From: Kribbella catacumbae DSM 19601
GTDB taxonomy: Bacteria > Actinomycetota > Actinomycetes > Propionibacteriales > Kribbellaceae
NCBI RefSeq assembly: GCF_000372465.1
Contig: NZ_AQUZ01000021.1
Location: forward strand, 62,001-126,000
DNA: 64,000 nt
Reading direction: 5' to 3'
Shown in pieces: positions 51,738 to 60,017 of this stretch. Position 1 is the first letter of the stretch; each line of letters opens with the position of its first letter. The translations under genes were made by a program, and so were the position numbers. Under the pieces are notes generated by a model that did no database searches, had not been told where the DNA came from, and worked only from the letters and a program-made list of their open reading frames with translations.

Positions 51738-51902
51738 TAGCGTGTCGCGTCAAAAGCTTGGGTGATTGCGGCGTCCAGGTGCGTGCATCGCGGTGGCGGA
51801 GGAGCGGCATCGATGCTTTTCCATCGTTGCCGTTTCTCCGCTGCCGCGAGGTGCGTGCCTGGGCGCCGCAAGCGCCAAGATTTTGGCGCGACACGCTACT
51901 AG
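51734..51902. repeat. 169 bp hairpin element, copy 1
   Basis: Arms of 16 bp perfect identity (CTAGTAGCGTGTCGCG, 51734-51749, and complement 51887-51902) continue as a near-perfect inverted repeat to the centre. The inner part, about 51769-51869, contains CCAGGTGCGTGCATCGC and GCGAGGTGCGTGCCTGG and matches the inner part of the element at 59841-60007. The outer arms differ between the two copies. The stop codon of the upstream gene is in the left arm. Confidence 0.85.
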
Positions 51903-52011
51903 CCCCAAAGCCAGTAACTTAAGCGGTTTCGGGGAGCTGCCTGGCCGTGTCGACTCGCACGGGATCAGTTGGTAGGGTCTCGGCGCCCCCGGGGCCTGCT
52001 GGCTGGAACAG

Positions 52012-52115
52012 GGACTCGGCCTGGTCGGCCTCGACCTGTCCCGGCGAATGAAACAGGTCTTCGATCTGGCCAACCTGCTCAATCCGGCAAGGTGCTGCTC
52101 GACGACGCCGACTGA
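52012..52115 (+). pseudogene. C-terminal remnant of an FAD-linked oxidase
   Basis: The frame reads GLGLVGLDLSRRMKQVFDLANLLNP, the end of glycolate-oxidase-type FAD-linked oxidases. After LLNP one base is missing; restoring it gives GKVLLDDAD and TGA at 52113. Nothing else of the gene remains. A perfect hairpin follows at 52133. Bases 52176-52575 hold no gene I can support. Confidence 0.55.
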
Positions 52116-52132
52116 AATCGTCCCGGAGCACG

Positions 52133-52175
52133 GCGTGAAGGATTTTTGCCGCTCCGTGGCAAAAATCCTTCACGC
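52133..52175. terminator. Perfect 18 bp hairpin
   Basis: GCGTGAAGGATTTTTGCC pairs fully with 52158-52175 across loop GCTCCGT. It lies 17 nt after the oxidase remnant stop and was probably its terminator. Confidence 0.7.
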
Positions 52176-52575
52176 GGGTCATCTGTCACTCCCCGACCTG
52201 CTCGACCATGCGTGTGCCGTGCCGTGGCGAAGGCGTGGACGGCTGCGCACGCACGACCTCGCGCCGATGCCCCGACACGCCGGGGGAAGCGTTTGCTGAC
52301 CGCAGAGAGGTCTGCACCGACGTCCGGACCCTCCCGGCCCTTGCGCCCCAGGAGTCTCGCCATCGCCAACCCGCCCCACGTTGCACCTCGCCGGGCACGG
52401 CCGACGGACACTCCTTGACGAAGTCACGCTCCACCTCCGGAGCACGGGCAACCCCACTCAGCCCTGGCACCGAAAACCCAAGCCCACGGAAGACCCAGGC
52501 ACACGGAGGACGACTGGCCGCCGACCGCCTGACGGATCGTTGACAGCCCGGCGCTCGCCCTAACCGGCTTTGGCC

Positions 52576-54042
52576 TTAGCCCTTGTAGCTCACTGAGCTC
52601 AGGACGTCGTTCACTTCGATGAGGGTGCTGGTTCGGACCTGGGTCCACAGCACCCCTACACCTTCCAGTAGCTGATAACGCTCGCCTACGAACTTGTCGG
52701 CGCCGCAGGCGTAGTAGTAGATCGCGTTCTCCGGACGGAAGCCTGGACTCTTGTCGCTCAGCGTGCAGCCCGAGGTCGGCTTGCCTGCCTTCGGAACCGT
52801 GCCGCCGGACTGCAGTTCCACGTAGACGCCGGGCACATTGTCGTTGGTCCGCCAGCCCTCGGTGTCCGTGGTGACCAGCAAGGCTGGCTTGGCCGAGTTG
52901 GTCGACTTCTGGTTCCACTCCCGGGAGACCTTTACCGTCAGCTTGTCCTCGGTGACGGTCATCGGGCGGCTCATGACGAGCTGGTAGCCGCCATAGCCGC
53001 CACCGGCTGCCAGCAGCAGGGCAAAGACGATCGTGAGCACCCAGGCCAGGCCCGAGCGGCCCTTGGCCGGTGTCGCGGCCGGTGCCAGTGCTGCGACAGT
53101 CGCCGGCTCCGTCGCAGGAGCGACCGTCGGTGCGTTGGCGGCTGAGAGTGCAGTCGCCTGGTCAACGCCGCCCGGTCCGGCCGGGACCGGCAACTCATCG
53201 GCCGGCACGAGGCCGGCGGGGATCTCGCCGGTCTCGTGCGCCTCGCGCAGGGCGTTGAGGAAGCTGTCGAGATCTGGCCAGCGCTTGTCGCGATTCGGCT
53301 CGAGGGCCCGGCGTACGACGGCGTCGATCGCGGGTGGGACGTCTTCGCGCAAGGTGCTCATCGACGGCGGCGGGGACTCGATCCGCATCACGGCGCCGAG
53401 ACTCATCAGCCCATGGGGCGCCTGGCCGGTGAAGGCCGCGTAGGCGACCGCGCCGAGCGAGTACAGGTCGGCGCGATGGTCGAGCCGGTCGCCCATCACC
53501 TGCTCGGGCGCGACGTAGGCCGGAGTACCGCCGGGCATCGTCAACTGGGACACGGTTTCGAGCGACTTGCCCAGCCCGAGGTCGCCGAGCATCGCGCGAT
53601 CGCCGGACTCGTCGGTCCGGAACAAGACGTTGGCCGGTTTCACGTCGCGGTGCAGTACTCCGCGCGCGTGCAGTTGCTTGAGTCCGCTGCCGACCTGGGT
53701 GATGACGTCGACGACCTCCGCGATCTCCAGCGGCCCGGCCTTGATCCGGTCCGCGAGCGATCCGCCGTCGGCATAGGTCAGGACGAGATAGGGCCGGCCG
53801 TCCTCGGTCTCGCCGACGTCGTGCACGCCGACCACGTGCGGCGAGTCGACCCGGCGCAGGAACCGGCCCTCGGCCAGGAAGCGGCGACGGACGTCGTCCT
53901 CGTCGATCCAGTTGTCGGACAGGATCTTGACGGCGACGTCGGCGTCGAGTTCTTCGTCCCGGGCCAGCCAGACGGTCGCGAAACCCCCGGCACCCACCCG
54001 GCGGACCAGGGAGTACCGGCCGATCCGCGGTGGCTGGTCCAT
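52576..54042 (-). CDS. Receptor-type Ser/Thr protein kinase
   Basis: A 488-residue protein. The kinase domain (1-265) has RRVGAGGFATVWLA, VAVKIL, HRDVKPANVL, GDLGLGKS (DLG for DFG) and TPAYVAPEQ. A Pro/Ala/Thr linker precedes one membrane helix (GLAWVLTIVFALLLAAGGGYGGYQL, about 330-355). The outer domain of about 130 residues has two Cys and no PASTA repeats. ATG 54042 is preceded by CATAAT at leaderless spacing; a GTG at 54084 is less likely. It is divergent from the three propeller paralogues. Confidence 0.9.
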   Translation of the reverse strand: MDQPPRIGRYSLVRRVGAGGFATVWLARDEELDADVAVKILSDNWIDEDDVRRRFLAEGRFLRRVDSPHVVGVHDVGETEDGRPYLVLTYADGGSLADRIKAGPLEIAEVVDVITQVGSGLKQLHARGVLHRDVKPANVLFRTDESGDRAMLGDLGLGKSLETVSQLTMPGGTPAYVAPEQVMGDRLDHRADLYSLGAVAYAAFTGQAPHGLMSLGAVMRIESPPPSMSTLREDVPPAIDAVVRRALEPNRDKRWPDLDSFLNALREAHETGEIPAGLVPADELPVPAGPGGVDQATALSAANAPTVAPATEPATVAALAPAATPAKGRSGLAWVLTIVFALLLAAGGGYGGYQLVMSRPMTVTEDKLTVKVSREWNQKSTNSAKPALLVTTDTEGWRTNDNVPGVYVELQSGGTVPKAGKPTSGCTLSDKSPGFRPENAIYYYACGADKFVGERYQLLEGVGVLWTQVRTSTLIEVNDVLSSVSYKG

Positions 54043-54048
54043 CCCCGC

Positions 54049-54054
54049 ATTATG
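54049..54054 (-). promoter_or_regulatory. -10 box of leaderless kinase mRNA
   Basis: CATAAT on the minus strand, 6 nt before ATG 54042. Confidence 0.45.
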
Positions 54055-54102
54055 CTCGATCGTTCCTGCGACCGGGTCGCCCACTCGTGATCGGATCGTG
54101 TC

Positions 54103-54127
54103 GAACTAAACGAAGTCGTCCCGCGTC
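54103..54127 (+). promoter_or_regulatory. ECF-sigma-like promoter, copy 1
   Basis: GAAC (54103-54106), 17 bp, CGTC (54124-54127). The context GGATCGTGTCGAACTAAAC is nearly repeated before the second paralogue. Confidence 0.55.
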
Positions 54128-54169
54128 TCACCGCGAACGGGGACGAATCGGCCCCGCGGTAGGCAGGAG

Positions 54170-55366
54170 ATGACAGCTGTGCGGACCAACGGACGGGTGA
54201 TCGTAGTGGTCGCCGCTGTCGCCGTCGCGGCGGTGGCCACCGGCGGCATGCTCGCCGCCCGCAACGGCCCGAAGTTCCTCGGGTCCGCGGCAGTTCCGCT
54301 GACGGCTCCGACCAGTCCCAGCCCGCAGGTCTCGAAGCAGTCCGCTAAGCAGACACCGCCGACCAGTATTCCGTCTGCTCGCTCAACGAGCCCGCTGCCG
54401 ACGCCCTCTCTGACGCTCTCGACTCCCACCCCGCCACCGGCCGGTTCGGTCAAGCTGAGCGTGGAGCTGGCGAAGCTCGGTCAGGGCAGGGATCCACAGG
54501 TGACCTTCGTAGTCGGCCGCGAGGTCCGCGGCGGTGCTGGTTGGTTGCGGAAGATCCCCGGCACGGACACCATCCACCAGGTGGCCCGGCTGGGCGACGA
54601 CGTACTGGCCGTTGTCTCCGCCGCCGACTGGCGACTCATCAAGATCGGCAGCGACGGCAAGGCCAGGTACACACCTGACGTCAGCTCTCTGGTCGGTGCC
54701 GAGGGCGGGGCCGTGGCCTACGCCGCAGTACCGGCCGACAACGCCGGCGGTGTCGTCTACGCCGAGACAGAAGCGGCGGTGCAGAAGCTCGCCGTACCGG
54801 CCTCTGCTCGCGGGCTGGAGGTCCTCCGGGTGGGGACCGACGGCAAGGTCTACTTCCACTGGAAGGACGCCGAGGCCGCGCCGTGGAAGCTGTTCGAGTG
54901 GACGCCGGGCTCCTCGGCGGCGCGGCGGATCACGACCGTCGGTTCAGCGCGCGAGGTGTCGGCCGACGGCGCGGTGGCCATCTCCACCTCCGTCTCCACG
55001 CCCGGCGAAACCACGCGGATCTGCTCGACGGTGATGGTGGTGGCCACCGGCAAGCAGTCGTGGCGGACCTGCGACAGCGTGCTGAGCGGCTTCACCCCGG
55101 GCCACTCCGTCGCGATCGGGGTCGGGGACCGCGCCGGGGATGGTTCTGCCGGACGGATCACGGCCCAGGACACCACTACCGGCGCGGTGATCCGCGAGTG
55201 GACGGGACGGTTCGAGACCGTTGTTCCCGAAGACGACCAGCATCTCCTGATCGTCGCCGTGAATGCGGCGTACCAGAGCTCGATCATCCGCTGCGCGATC
55301 ACGACAGGTTCCTGCGAGACCGCCGTCCGGCCGAAATCCGCGTGGATGGGCATCAGCGGCGAGTGA
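54170..55366 (+). CDS. Membrane-anchored propeller-like protein, paralogue 1
   Basis: A 398-residue protein with GGCAGGAG before ATG 54170. An N-terminal membrane helix (GRVIVVVAAVAVAAVATGGMLAA) is followed by a Ser/Thr/Pro-rich linker (about 45-90) and a domain of about 300 residues with beta-strand repeats, ending with ICSTVMVVATGKQSWRTCDSVLSGFTPG and EDDQHLLIVAVN. The same landmarks recur in the next two genes. The family is not known to me. The domain should lie outside the membrane, perhaps binding wall material or a signal for the kinase encoded divergently. Confidence 0.75.
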   Translation: MTAVRTNGRVIVVVAAVAVAAVATGGMLAARNGPKFLGSAAVPLTAPTSPSPQVSKQSAKQTPPTSIPSARSTSPLPTPSLTLSTPTPPPAGSVKLSVELAKLGQGRDPQVTFVVGREVRGGAGWLRKIPGTDTIHQVARLGDDVLAVVSAADWRLIKIGSDGKARYTPDVSSLVGAEGGAVAYAAVPADNAGGVVYAETEAAVQKLAVPASARGLEVLRVGTDGKVYFHWKDAEAAPWKLFEWTPGSSAARRITTVGSAREVSADGAVAISTSVSTPGETTRICSTVMVVATGKQSWRTCDSVLSGFTPGHSVAIGVGDRAGDGSAGRITAQDTTTGAVIREWTGRFETVVPEDDQHLLIVAVNAAYQSSIIRCAITTGSCETAVRPKSAWMGISGE

Positions 55367-55429
55367 ACCGCTCGGTCGTCTTGCTGGCCGCCCGCTGAGG
55401 CGCTGGATCACTTGTCATCGGATCGTGAC

Positions 55430-55454
55430 GAACAAAACAGTCCCGGCCAGCGTC
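55430..55454 (+). promoter_or_regulatory. ECF-sigma-like promoter, copy 2
   Basis: GAAC (55430-55433), 17 bp, CGTC (55451-55454), within GGATCGTGACGAACAAAAC, which matches the region before paralogue 1 almost base for base. Confidence 0.55.
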
Positions 55455-55476
55455 CCACGCGCAAGGGGACATCAGC

Positions 55477-56703
55477 ATGAAAGGCTCAGGGGGTGACGAC
55501 AAGGTGGTCCAGAAGAACGCGCGACTTGCGGCGGTGGTCGCGGCGGTAGCGGTAGCCGCGGTGGCAGGCGGCGGCGCTTTCGCCCACCAGCAGAGGCCTC
55601 AGGCCGGAGGTACCGCGGCGGCTCCCCTGCAGGTCCAGTCGAGCCGGCCCACTCCGTCCCTCACACCGTCCGCTGTGCCCTCGACCCCGGCCCCTCCCTC
55701 GTCCTCGACACCGGCCGCCACCCCGAAACCGCCCGGTACGCCGCCGACGACCCCGGCCCCGAGCAACCCTGTCGAGATCCCGGTGGACCTGGCCGCCCTC
55801 GCCAAGGGCCGGAACCCCGCCGTGACCTATCGGTCCGACCGCGAAGTCCGTGGCGGCGGGCCGACGATCAAGATCCCCGGCAGCCAGCGGATCGAGAGGT
55901 TCGCCCGGCTCGGTGACGATGTGCTCGCGGTGGTCGGGACCGACGGCAGCACGACCGACCTTCTCGTCATCGGCGCGGGACACCCGACCAGGCGGGTCCC
56001 GAACGCCGACACACTCGTCACCAACAAGCAGGGCACCGCAGCGGCGTACACGACGGTCCGGCTCAACGCCGAGGGCATGGTGACCAGAGGCGGCGCCCTC
56101 CATCACCTGTCGGCGACCGGTGCGACCAAGACCCTCGACTTCCCCGACGACACCTTCGCGCTGAAGGTGGTCGCGTTGGTAGACGGCAAGGTCTACTACC
56201 GGTCGATCGACGAGCAGGCGGGCGACGTCGACCGGCTCTACGAGTGGACCCCCGGGACCACGACGCCGAAGCTGGTCAAGACCGTCACCGAGAGCCGGAT
56301 CCTGTCCGAGGACGGACGGTATTCCACCTCTTGGCGCAACGCCTCGGCAGGCGTCTGCAACGCCGTGCACGTAGTTGCCACCGGCAAGAAACTGTGGGAG
56401 ACCTGCAAAGGCGACCTGACGGACTTCACGCCGGACAGCCGGGTCACGATCAGCCGCGGGTACGCAGGCAAAACCCCGATGGTTCGCATCGCCGCCCAGG
56501 ACACCAAGACGGGCAAGCTGATCCATGCCTGGACGGGCTTCTTCGCCAACGCGGTCGCCGAAGACGACCAGCACGTCCTGATCAGCACCGAGGGAGCCAC
56601 CGGCGGCTCGCTCGTTCGGTGCGTGATCGCCACGGGTGACTGCGAATTCGCCGTACCCCTCAGCAACGCCGAACTGCGGCTCGACCCAGGGATGACACCA
56701 TGA
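55477..56703 (+). CDS. Membrane-anchored propeller-like protein, paralogue 2
   Basis: A 408-residue protein with AAGGGGA upstream of ATG 55477. N-terminal helix (LAAVVAAVAVAAVAGGGAFAH), then a Pro/Ser/Thr linker with repeated TPAPPSS-like pieces, then the shared domain: REVRGGGPTIKIPGSQRIERFARLGDDVLAVVG, KVYYRSIDEQ, CNAVHVVATGKKLWETCKGDLTDFTPDS and AEDDQHVLISTEG. The Cys pair flanking GKxxWxTC is conserved in all three paralogues. It is overlapped by the third paralogue, so both share one mRNA. Confidence 0.75.
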   Translation: MKGSGGDDKVVQKNARLAAVVAAVAVAAVAGGGAFAHQQRPQAGGTAAAPLQVQSSRPTPSLTPSAVPSTPAPPSSSTPAATPKPPGTPPTTPAPSNPVEIPVDLAALAKGRNPAVTYRSDREVRGGGPTIKIPGSQRIERFARLGDDVLAVVGTDGSTTDLLVIGAGHPTRRVPNADTLVTNKQGTAAAYTTVRLNAEGMVTRGGALHHLSATGATKTLDFPDDTFALKVVALVDGKVYYRSIDEQAGDVDRLYEWTPGTTTPKLVKTVTESRILSEDGRYSTSWRNASAGVCNAVHVVATGKKLWETCKGDLTDFTPDSRVTISRGYAGKTPMVRIAAQDTKTGKLIHAWTGFFANAVAEDDQHVLISTEGATGGSLVRCVIATGDCEFAVPLSNAELRLDPGMTP

Positions 56704-57902
56704 AACGGACGAACGGTCGGCTGATCGTGCTGGTCGCATCAGTGGCGGTGGCCGCCGTCGCACTCGGCGGCGTACTCGCATACCAGAAGGACCCCCAGGC
56801 GGGCAGTGCCGACGCGGCTCCGCTGCCGACGCAGAGCAGCACGCCTACACCGGGACAGTCGAAGACACCGACCGGTACTCCGGTGACGCCATCCGCGACT
56901 CCGTCGACCACCCCGAGTAAGACGCCGACCTCCGCGCCGCCGACCTCCACCGGCCCGACCACGGTCAAACTGACCGTCAGCAGCCTCCCGAAGGGGCGTG
57001 CACCCCAGGTGCCCTACCTGGTCGACCGGGAGATTCGTGGCGGCGCGGGTTCGCCGGCGAAGGTGCCTGGCAGCACCATGATCTACGCGGTCGGCCGCCT
57101 CGACCCGTACGCGCTCGCGATCGTCGGCAAGGGCGACGACGGGACGGAGCTGATCCGCTTCGACGGCTACAGCAGCGATGTCCGGCGCACTCCCGGCGTC
57201 TCGTCGCTGGTGACGACGGATGACCAGTCCGGGGCGGCGTACGCGGCGGCGCGGACCAGCTCCCGCGGCGCTGCCACGAAGGGCGGCATCGTCTACGCGG
57301 AGAGCGGTGGTTCGGTGCAGAGCCTGAAGGTGCCGGACGGCTGGAACACCGAGGTGCTCGCCTTCGTGAACGGCACGGTCTTCTACCGGTCGGGAGCGAC
57401 GGAGAACGGGGCCTGGAACCTGTACTCCTGGCGGCCGGGCGCGGCGAAGGCACAGACCGAGAAGGTGGCCTCTCCGACGGCGGTGTCGCAGGACGGGCGG
57501 ATCGCGGCCTCGGCGAGCCTGATCAACGACAGTGGCAGCTGCAGCACGGTCAGCGAGATCGCCACCGGCAAACAGCTCTGGCGGACCTGCGACAACTGGA
57601 TCAACGGCTTCACGCCCGACGGCGCCACCGCGATCGGCGGTCCGGCGTACGGCGACGGCTACTGCGACCTGGAACAGGCGGCGCTCGATGCCAAGGGTGG
57701 GCGGTTGATCCGCGAGTGGCAGGGGTGCTTCCACCAGATCAGGGCCGAGGACGACCAGCATCTGCTGATCGTCGCCGTCGCCTCGGGTGGCGGCGGGGAC
57801 CCGGGCACCAAGAGCGCGATCATCCGGTGCAACATCAGCACGGGACGCTGTGAGCTGGCCACCGCGATCACTACAGATATCGCGCTCAACCTGGGCAGCT
57901 GA
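56700..57902 (+). CDS. Membrane-anchored propeller-like protein, paralogue 3
   Basis: A 400-residue protein whose ATG overlaps the preceding stop (ATGA). N-terminal helix (LIVLVASVAVAAVALGGVLAY), a Thr/Pro/Ser linker, then the shared domain with REIRGGAGSPAKVPGSTMIYAVGRL, CSTVSEIATGKQLWRTCDNWINGFTPDG and AEDDQHLLIVAVASGGG. It has extra Cys (DGYCDLEQ, GCFHQ). Closest in order and motif to paralogue 1, it suggests two rounds of tandem duplication. Function unknown. Confidence 0.75.
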   Translation: MKRTNGRLIVLVASVAVAAVALGGVLAYQKDPQAGSADAAPLPTQSSTPTPGQSKTPTGTPVTPSATPSTTPSKTPTSAPPTSTGPTTVKLTVSSLPKGRAPQVPYLVDREIRGGAGSPAKVPGSTMIYAVGRLDPYALAIVGKGDDGTELIRFDGYSSDVRRTPGVSSLVTTDDQSGAAYAAARTSSRGAATKGGIVYAESGGSVQSLKVPDGWNTEVLAFVNGTVFYRSGATENGAWNLYSWRPGAAKAQTEKVASPTAVSQDGRIAASASLINDSGSCSTVSEIATGKQLWRTCDNWINGFTPDGATAIGGPAYGDGYCDLEQAALDAKGGRLIREWQGCFHQIRAEDDQHLLIVAVASGGGGDPGTKSAIIRCNISTGRCELATAITTDIALNLGS

Positions 57903-57960
57903 TGTCTGCCGGGAGCTAACCAGCGGGCGCACGGAGGCGAGCGGCGGCAGACTGCTCGGT

Positions 57961-58695
57961 ATGGAGCGAGTGGTGGTGCTGGCGGACATTCATGGCGTAC
58001 TGCCTGCGTTGGAGGCTGTGCTGGCTGAGCCGGACGTAGCGGCCGCTGACGTGGTCGTACTGGCCGGGGACATCGCCAGCGGGCCGCAGCCTGTGGAGAC
58101 GCTGGATCTCCTGGTGGGGTTGGGCGAGCGAGCCGTGTGGGTGCGGGGCAACGCGGACCGTGAGCTGGTTGCGATGGCTCGCGGGACGTACGACGGCCAG
58201 CCGCCGGATGCGGTGAGCCCTTGGGCTGCAGAGCAACTCCGGACGGACCAGGTCGAGCTGCTGGATGCCCTGCCGACCACAGTGACGATCGGCGACACGT
58301 TGTTCTGTCATGCGACGCCTCGCGATGACGAGGAGGTGGTGCTGGTCGACAGCCCGATCTCCCGCTGGGCCGACGTCCTCAGCGGCGTACCGGAGGAGAT
58401 CCGAACGATCGTATGCTGGCACACGCACATGCCCTTCGCCCGGCAGGTCGACCGGCGGCTGGTGGTCAACGCAGGCAGTGTCGGCATGCCGTACGGCGCC
58501 CCTGGTGCCAGCTGGGCTCTCTTGACCTCGTCCGGCGTCCAGCTCCGTCGTACTGCGCTGGACGCCTCTGCTGCAGACCAGCTTGCCAAGCACTCGACGT
58601 ACCCCGGTATCGAGTCCTGGCTGGACGAGTACCTGCGCTCCAACTACTCCGACACCGAGGCGCTGGAGGCGTTCAGGCCGCGCTCGGAGGTCTGA
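57961..58695 (+). CDS. Metallophosphoesterase (YfcE/MPP type)
   Basis: A 244-residue protein. VVLADIHGVLPALEAVL (motif DxH), VVLAGDIASGP (GDxx), VWVRGNADREL (GNxD), FCHATPRDD and CWHTHMPF (the HxH of GHTH) make a full binuclear metal site, so it is an active phosphoesterase or phosphodiesterase. The later VVNAGSVGMPYGAPGASWALL is also typical. Substrate unknown. It is followed 17 nt later by the histidine kinase gene, suggesting co-transcription. Confidence 0.88.
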   Translation: MERVVVLADIHGVLPALEAVLAEPDVAAADVVVLAGDIASGPQPVETLDLLVGLGERAVWVRGNADRELVAMARGTYDGQPPDAVSPWAAEQLRTDQVELLDALPTTVTIGDTLFCHATPRDDEEVVLVDSPISRWADVLSGVPEEIRTIVCWHTHMPFARQVDRRLVVNAGSVGMPYGAPGASWALLTSSGVQLRRTALDASAADQLAKHSTYPGIESWLDEYLRSNYSDTEALEAFRPRSEV

Positions 58696-58712
58696 GGAGC
58701 TACCGTCGGGGC

Positions 58713-59843
58713 ATGTTTGCGCGGCGACGGAAGCATTTCGGGACTTCGGCCGACAAGGCGACGTATGCGACGCTGCACACCGCCTCGCTGGCGACGCCGA
58801 GTCTGCGCGAAGGGCTGACCCCTGCGGCGGCCGGCAAGGCGAGCAAGCACCTGCGCGACCTGCTCGGTACTGCGGCCATCGCCATCTGCGACTCGTCCGG
58901 AGTACTGGCCTGGGACGGGGTCGGTGGCCCCTACGAGAGCAACCACCGCAGGGACGCCAAGGCCATCGCGGCGCCCACCCTGCGCAGCGGGCGGACCGCA
59001 GTACTCGGTGCAAATGATGTTGCCTGTGGTGATCCCCAGTGCCCGATCCGTACTGCGGTGGTCGCGCCGATCGTCACTGAGGACCGGGTAGTAGCCGTCC
59101 TGGTCGCCTACAGCCCACGCTCGTCGGCAGCACTCGTCCGGGCGACGGAGGAGGTGGCCAGGTGGGTCTCCGGCCAAGTGGAACTCGCAGAGCTCAACAA
59201 GGAGCGCACCCGGGCCATGGAGGCCGAGTTGCGGGCACTCAGGGCCCAGATCAGCCCGCACTTCATCTATAACGCCCTCGCAGCGATCGCCTCCTTCGTC
59301 CGGACCGACCCCGAGCGGGCCCGGGATCTGCTGCTCGAGTTCGCGGACTTCTCCCGCTATGCGCTGCGCCGCGGCGGTGAGTTCACCACGCTGTCCGATG
59401 AGCTGCGCAACGTGGAGCGGTATCTCGTCCTGGAACAGGCCCGGTTCGGCGAGCGGCTCAAGGTCTCGCTGCTGATCGCCCCGGAGGTACTGTCCGTCGC
59501 GATCCCGTTCCTGGTCGTCCAGCCTCTGGTGGAGAACGCGGTCCGGCACGGTCTGGACGGTACGTCGGGTATCGGCCGTATCACCATCCGTGCTCAGGAC
59601 CGCGGGCTGGAGGCCGAGATCAGCGTCGAGGACGACGGCGCCGGCAGCGACCCCGAGGTGATCCGGGCCGCGCTCGCGGGCGAGTCGAGCGGCGACTCGG
59701 TCGGCCTCGGCAACGTCGACGCCCGCCTGCGCCAGGTCTACGGCGACGTCTACGGCCTGGTCGTCGAGACCGCACCGGACGCAGGCACAAAGGTCAGCTT
59801 CCGGGTGCCCAAATACTCCTCAGGGGTGCATGCGTCGGCTTAG
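58713..59843 (+). CDS. LytS-type sensor histidine kinase
   Basis: A 376-residue protein from ATG 58713. It has no membrane helices; residues about 30-165 form a GAF-like sensor (SLREGLTPAAAGKASKHLRDLLGTAAIAICDSSGVLAWDG), with Cys at ACGDPQCP. The His box is LRALRAQISPHFIYNALAAIASFVRTDP, the LytS/YehU signature, and FLVVQPLVENAVRHGL is the N box. Its TAG stop opens the hairpin element at 59841, and the LytTR regulator follows that element. The nearby symporter genes are the probable target, as in pyruvate/acetate-sensing systems of this class. Confidence 0.9.
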   Translation: MFARRRKHFGTSADKATYATLHTASLATPSLREGLTPAAAGKASKHLRDLLGTAAIAICDSSGVLAWDGVGGPYESNHRRDAKAIAAPTLRSGRTAVLGANDVACGDPQCPIRTAVVAPIVTEDRVVAVLVAYSPRSSAALVRATEEVARWVSGQVELAELNKERTRAMEAELRALRAQISPHFIYNALAAIASFVRTDPERARDLLLEFADFSRYALRRGGEFTTLSDELRNVERYLVLEQARFGERLKVSLLIAPEVLSVAIPFLVVQPLVENAVRHGLDGTSGIGRITIRAQDRGLEAEISVEDDGAGSDPEVIRAALAGESSGDSVGLGNVDARLRQVYGDVYGLVVETAPDAGTKVSFRVPKYSSGVHASA

Positions 59844-60007
59844 TGCCCCTCAGACGGTCTGGCACGAGTGCCGGCGGTGTCCAGGTGCGTGCATCGCAAG
59901 GCGGAGAAGAGGCCTCGATGCGGGGTTCATCGTGGTCTCTTCTCCGCCGCCGCGAGGTGCGTGCCTGGGCGCCGCCGGTGCCGTGCCAGACCGTCTGAGG
60001 GGCACTA
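59841..60007. repeat. 167 bp hairpin element, copy 2
   Basis: Arms 59841-59866 and 59982-60007 are 26 bp perfect inverted repeats beginning TAGTGCCCCTCAGACGG. Pairing continues to the centre through GGCGGAGAAGAG/CTCTTCTCCGCC and CGATG/CATCG. The inner part (about 59873-59975) matches that of 51734-51902. The element begins at the kinase stop codon and ends 10 nt before the response-regulator start. Confidence 0.88.
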
Positions 60008-60011
60008 GTGT
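60006..60011 (+). promoter_or_regulatory. -10 box of leaderless response-regulator mRNA
   Basis: TAGTGT overlaps the right end of the hairpin element and lies 6 nt before ATG 60018. Confidence 0.4.
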
Positions 60012-60017
60012 GTGGCC

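Noticed and set aside
52186..52470. Minus-strand frames in the 52176-52575 gap
   Set aside because: They have no recognisable domain or start signal, and overlapping frames exist on both strands; more likely chance ORFs in GC-rich spacer.
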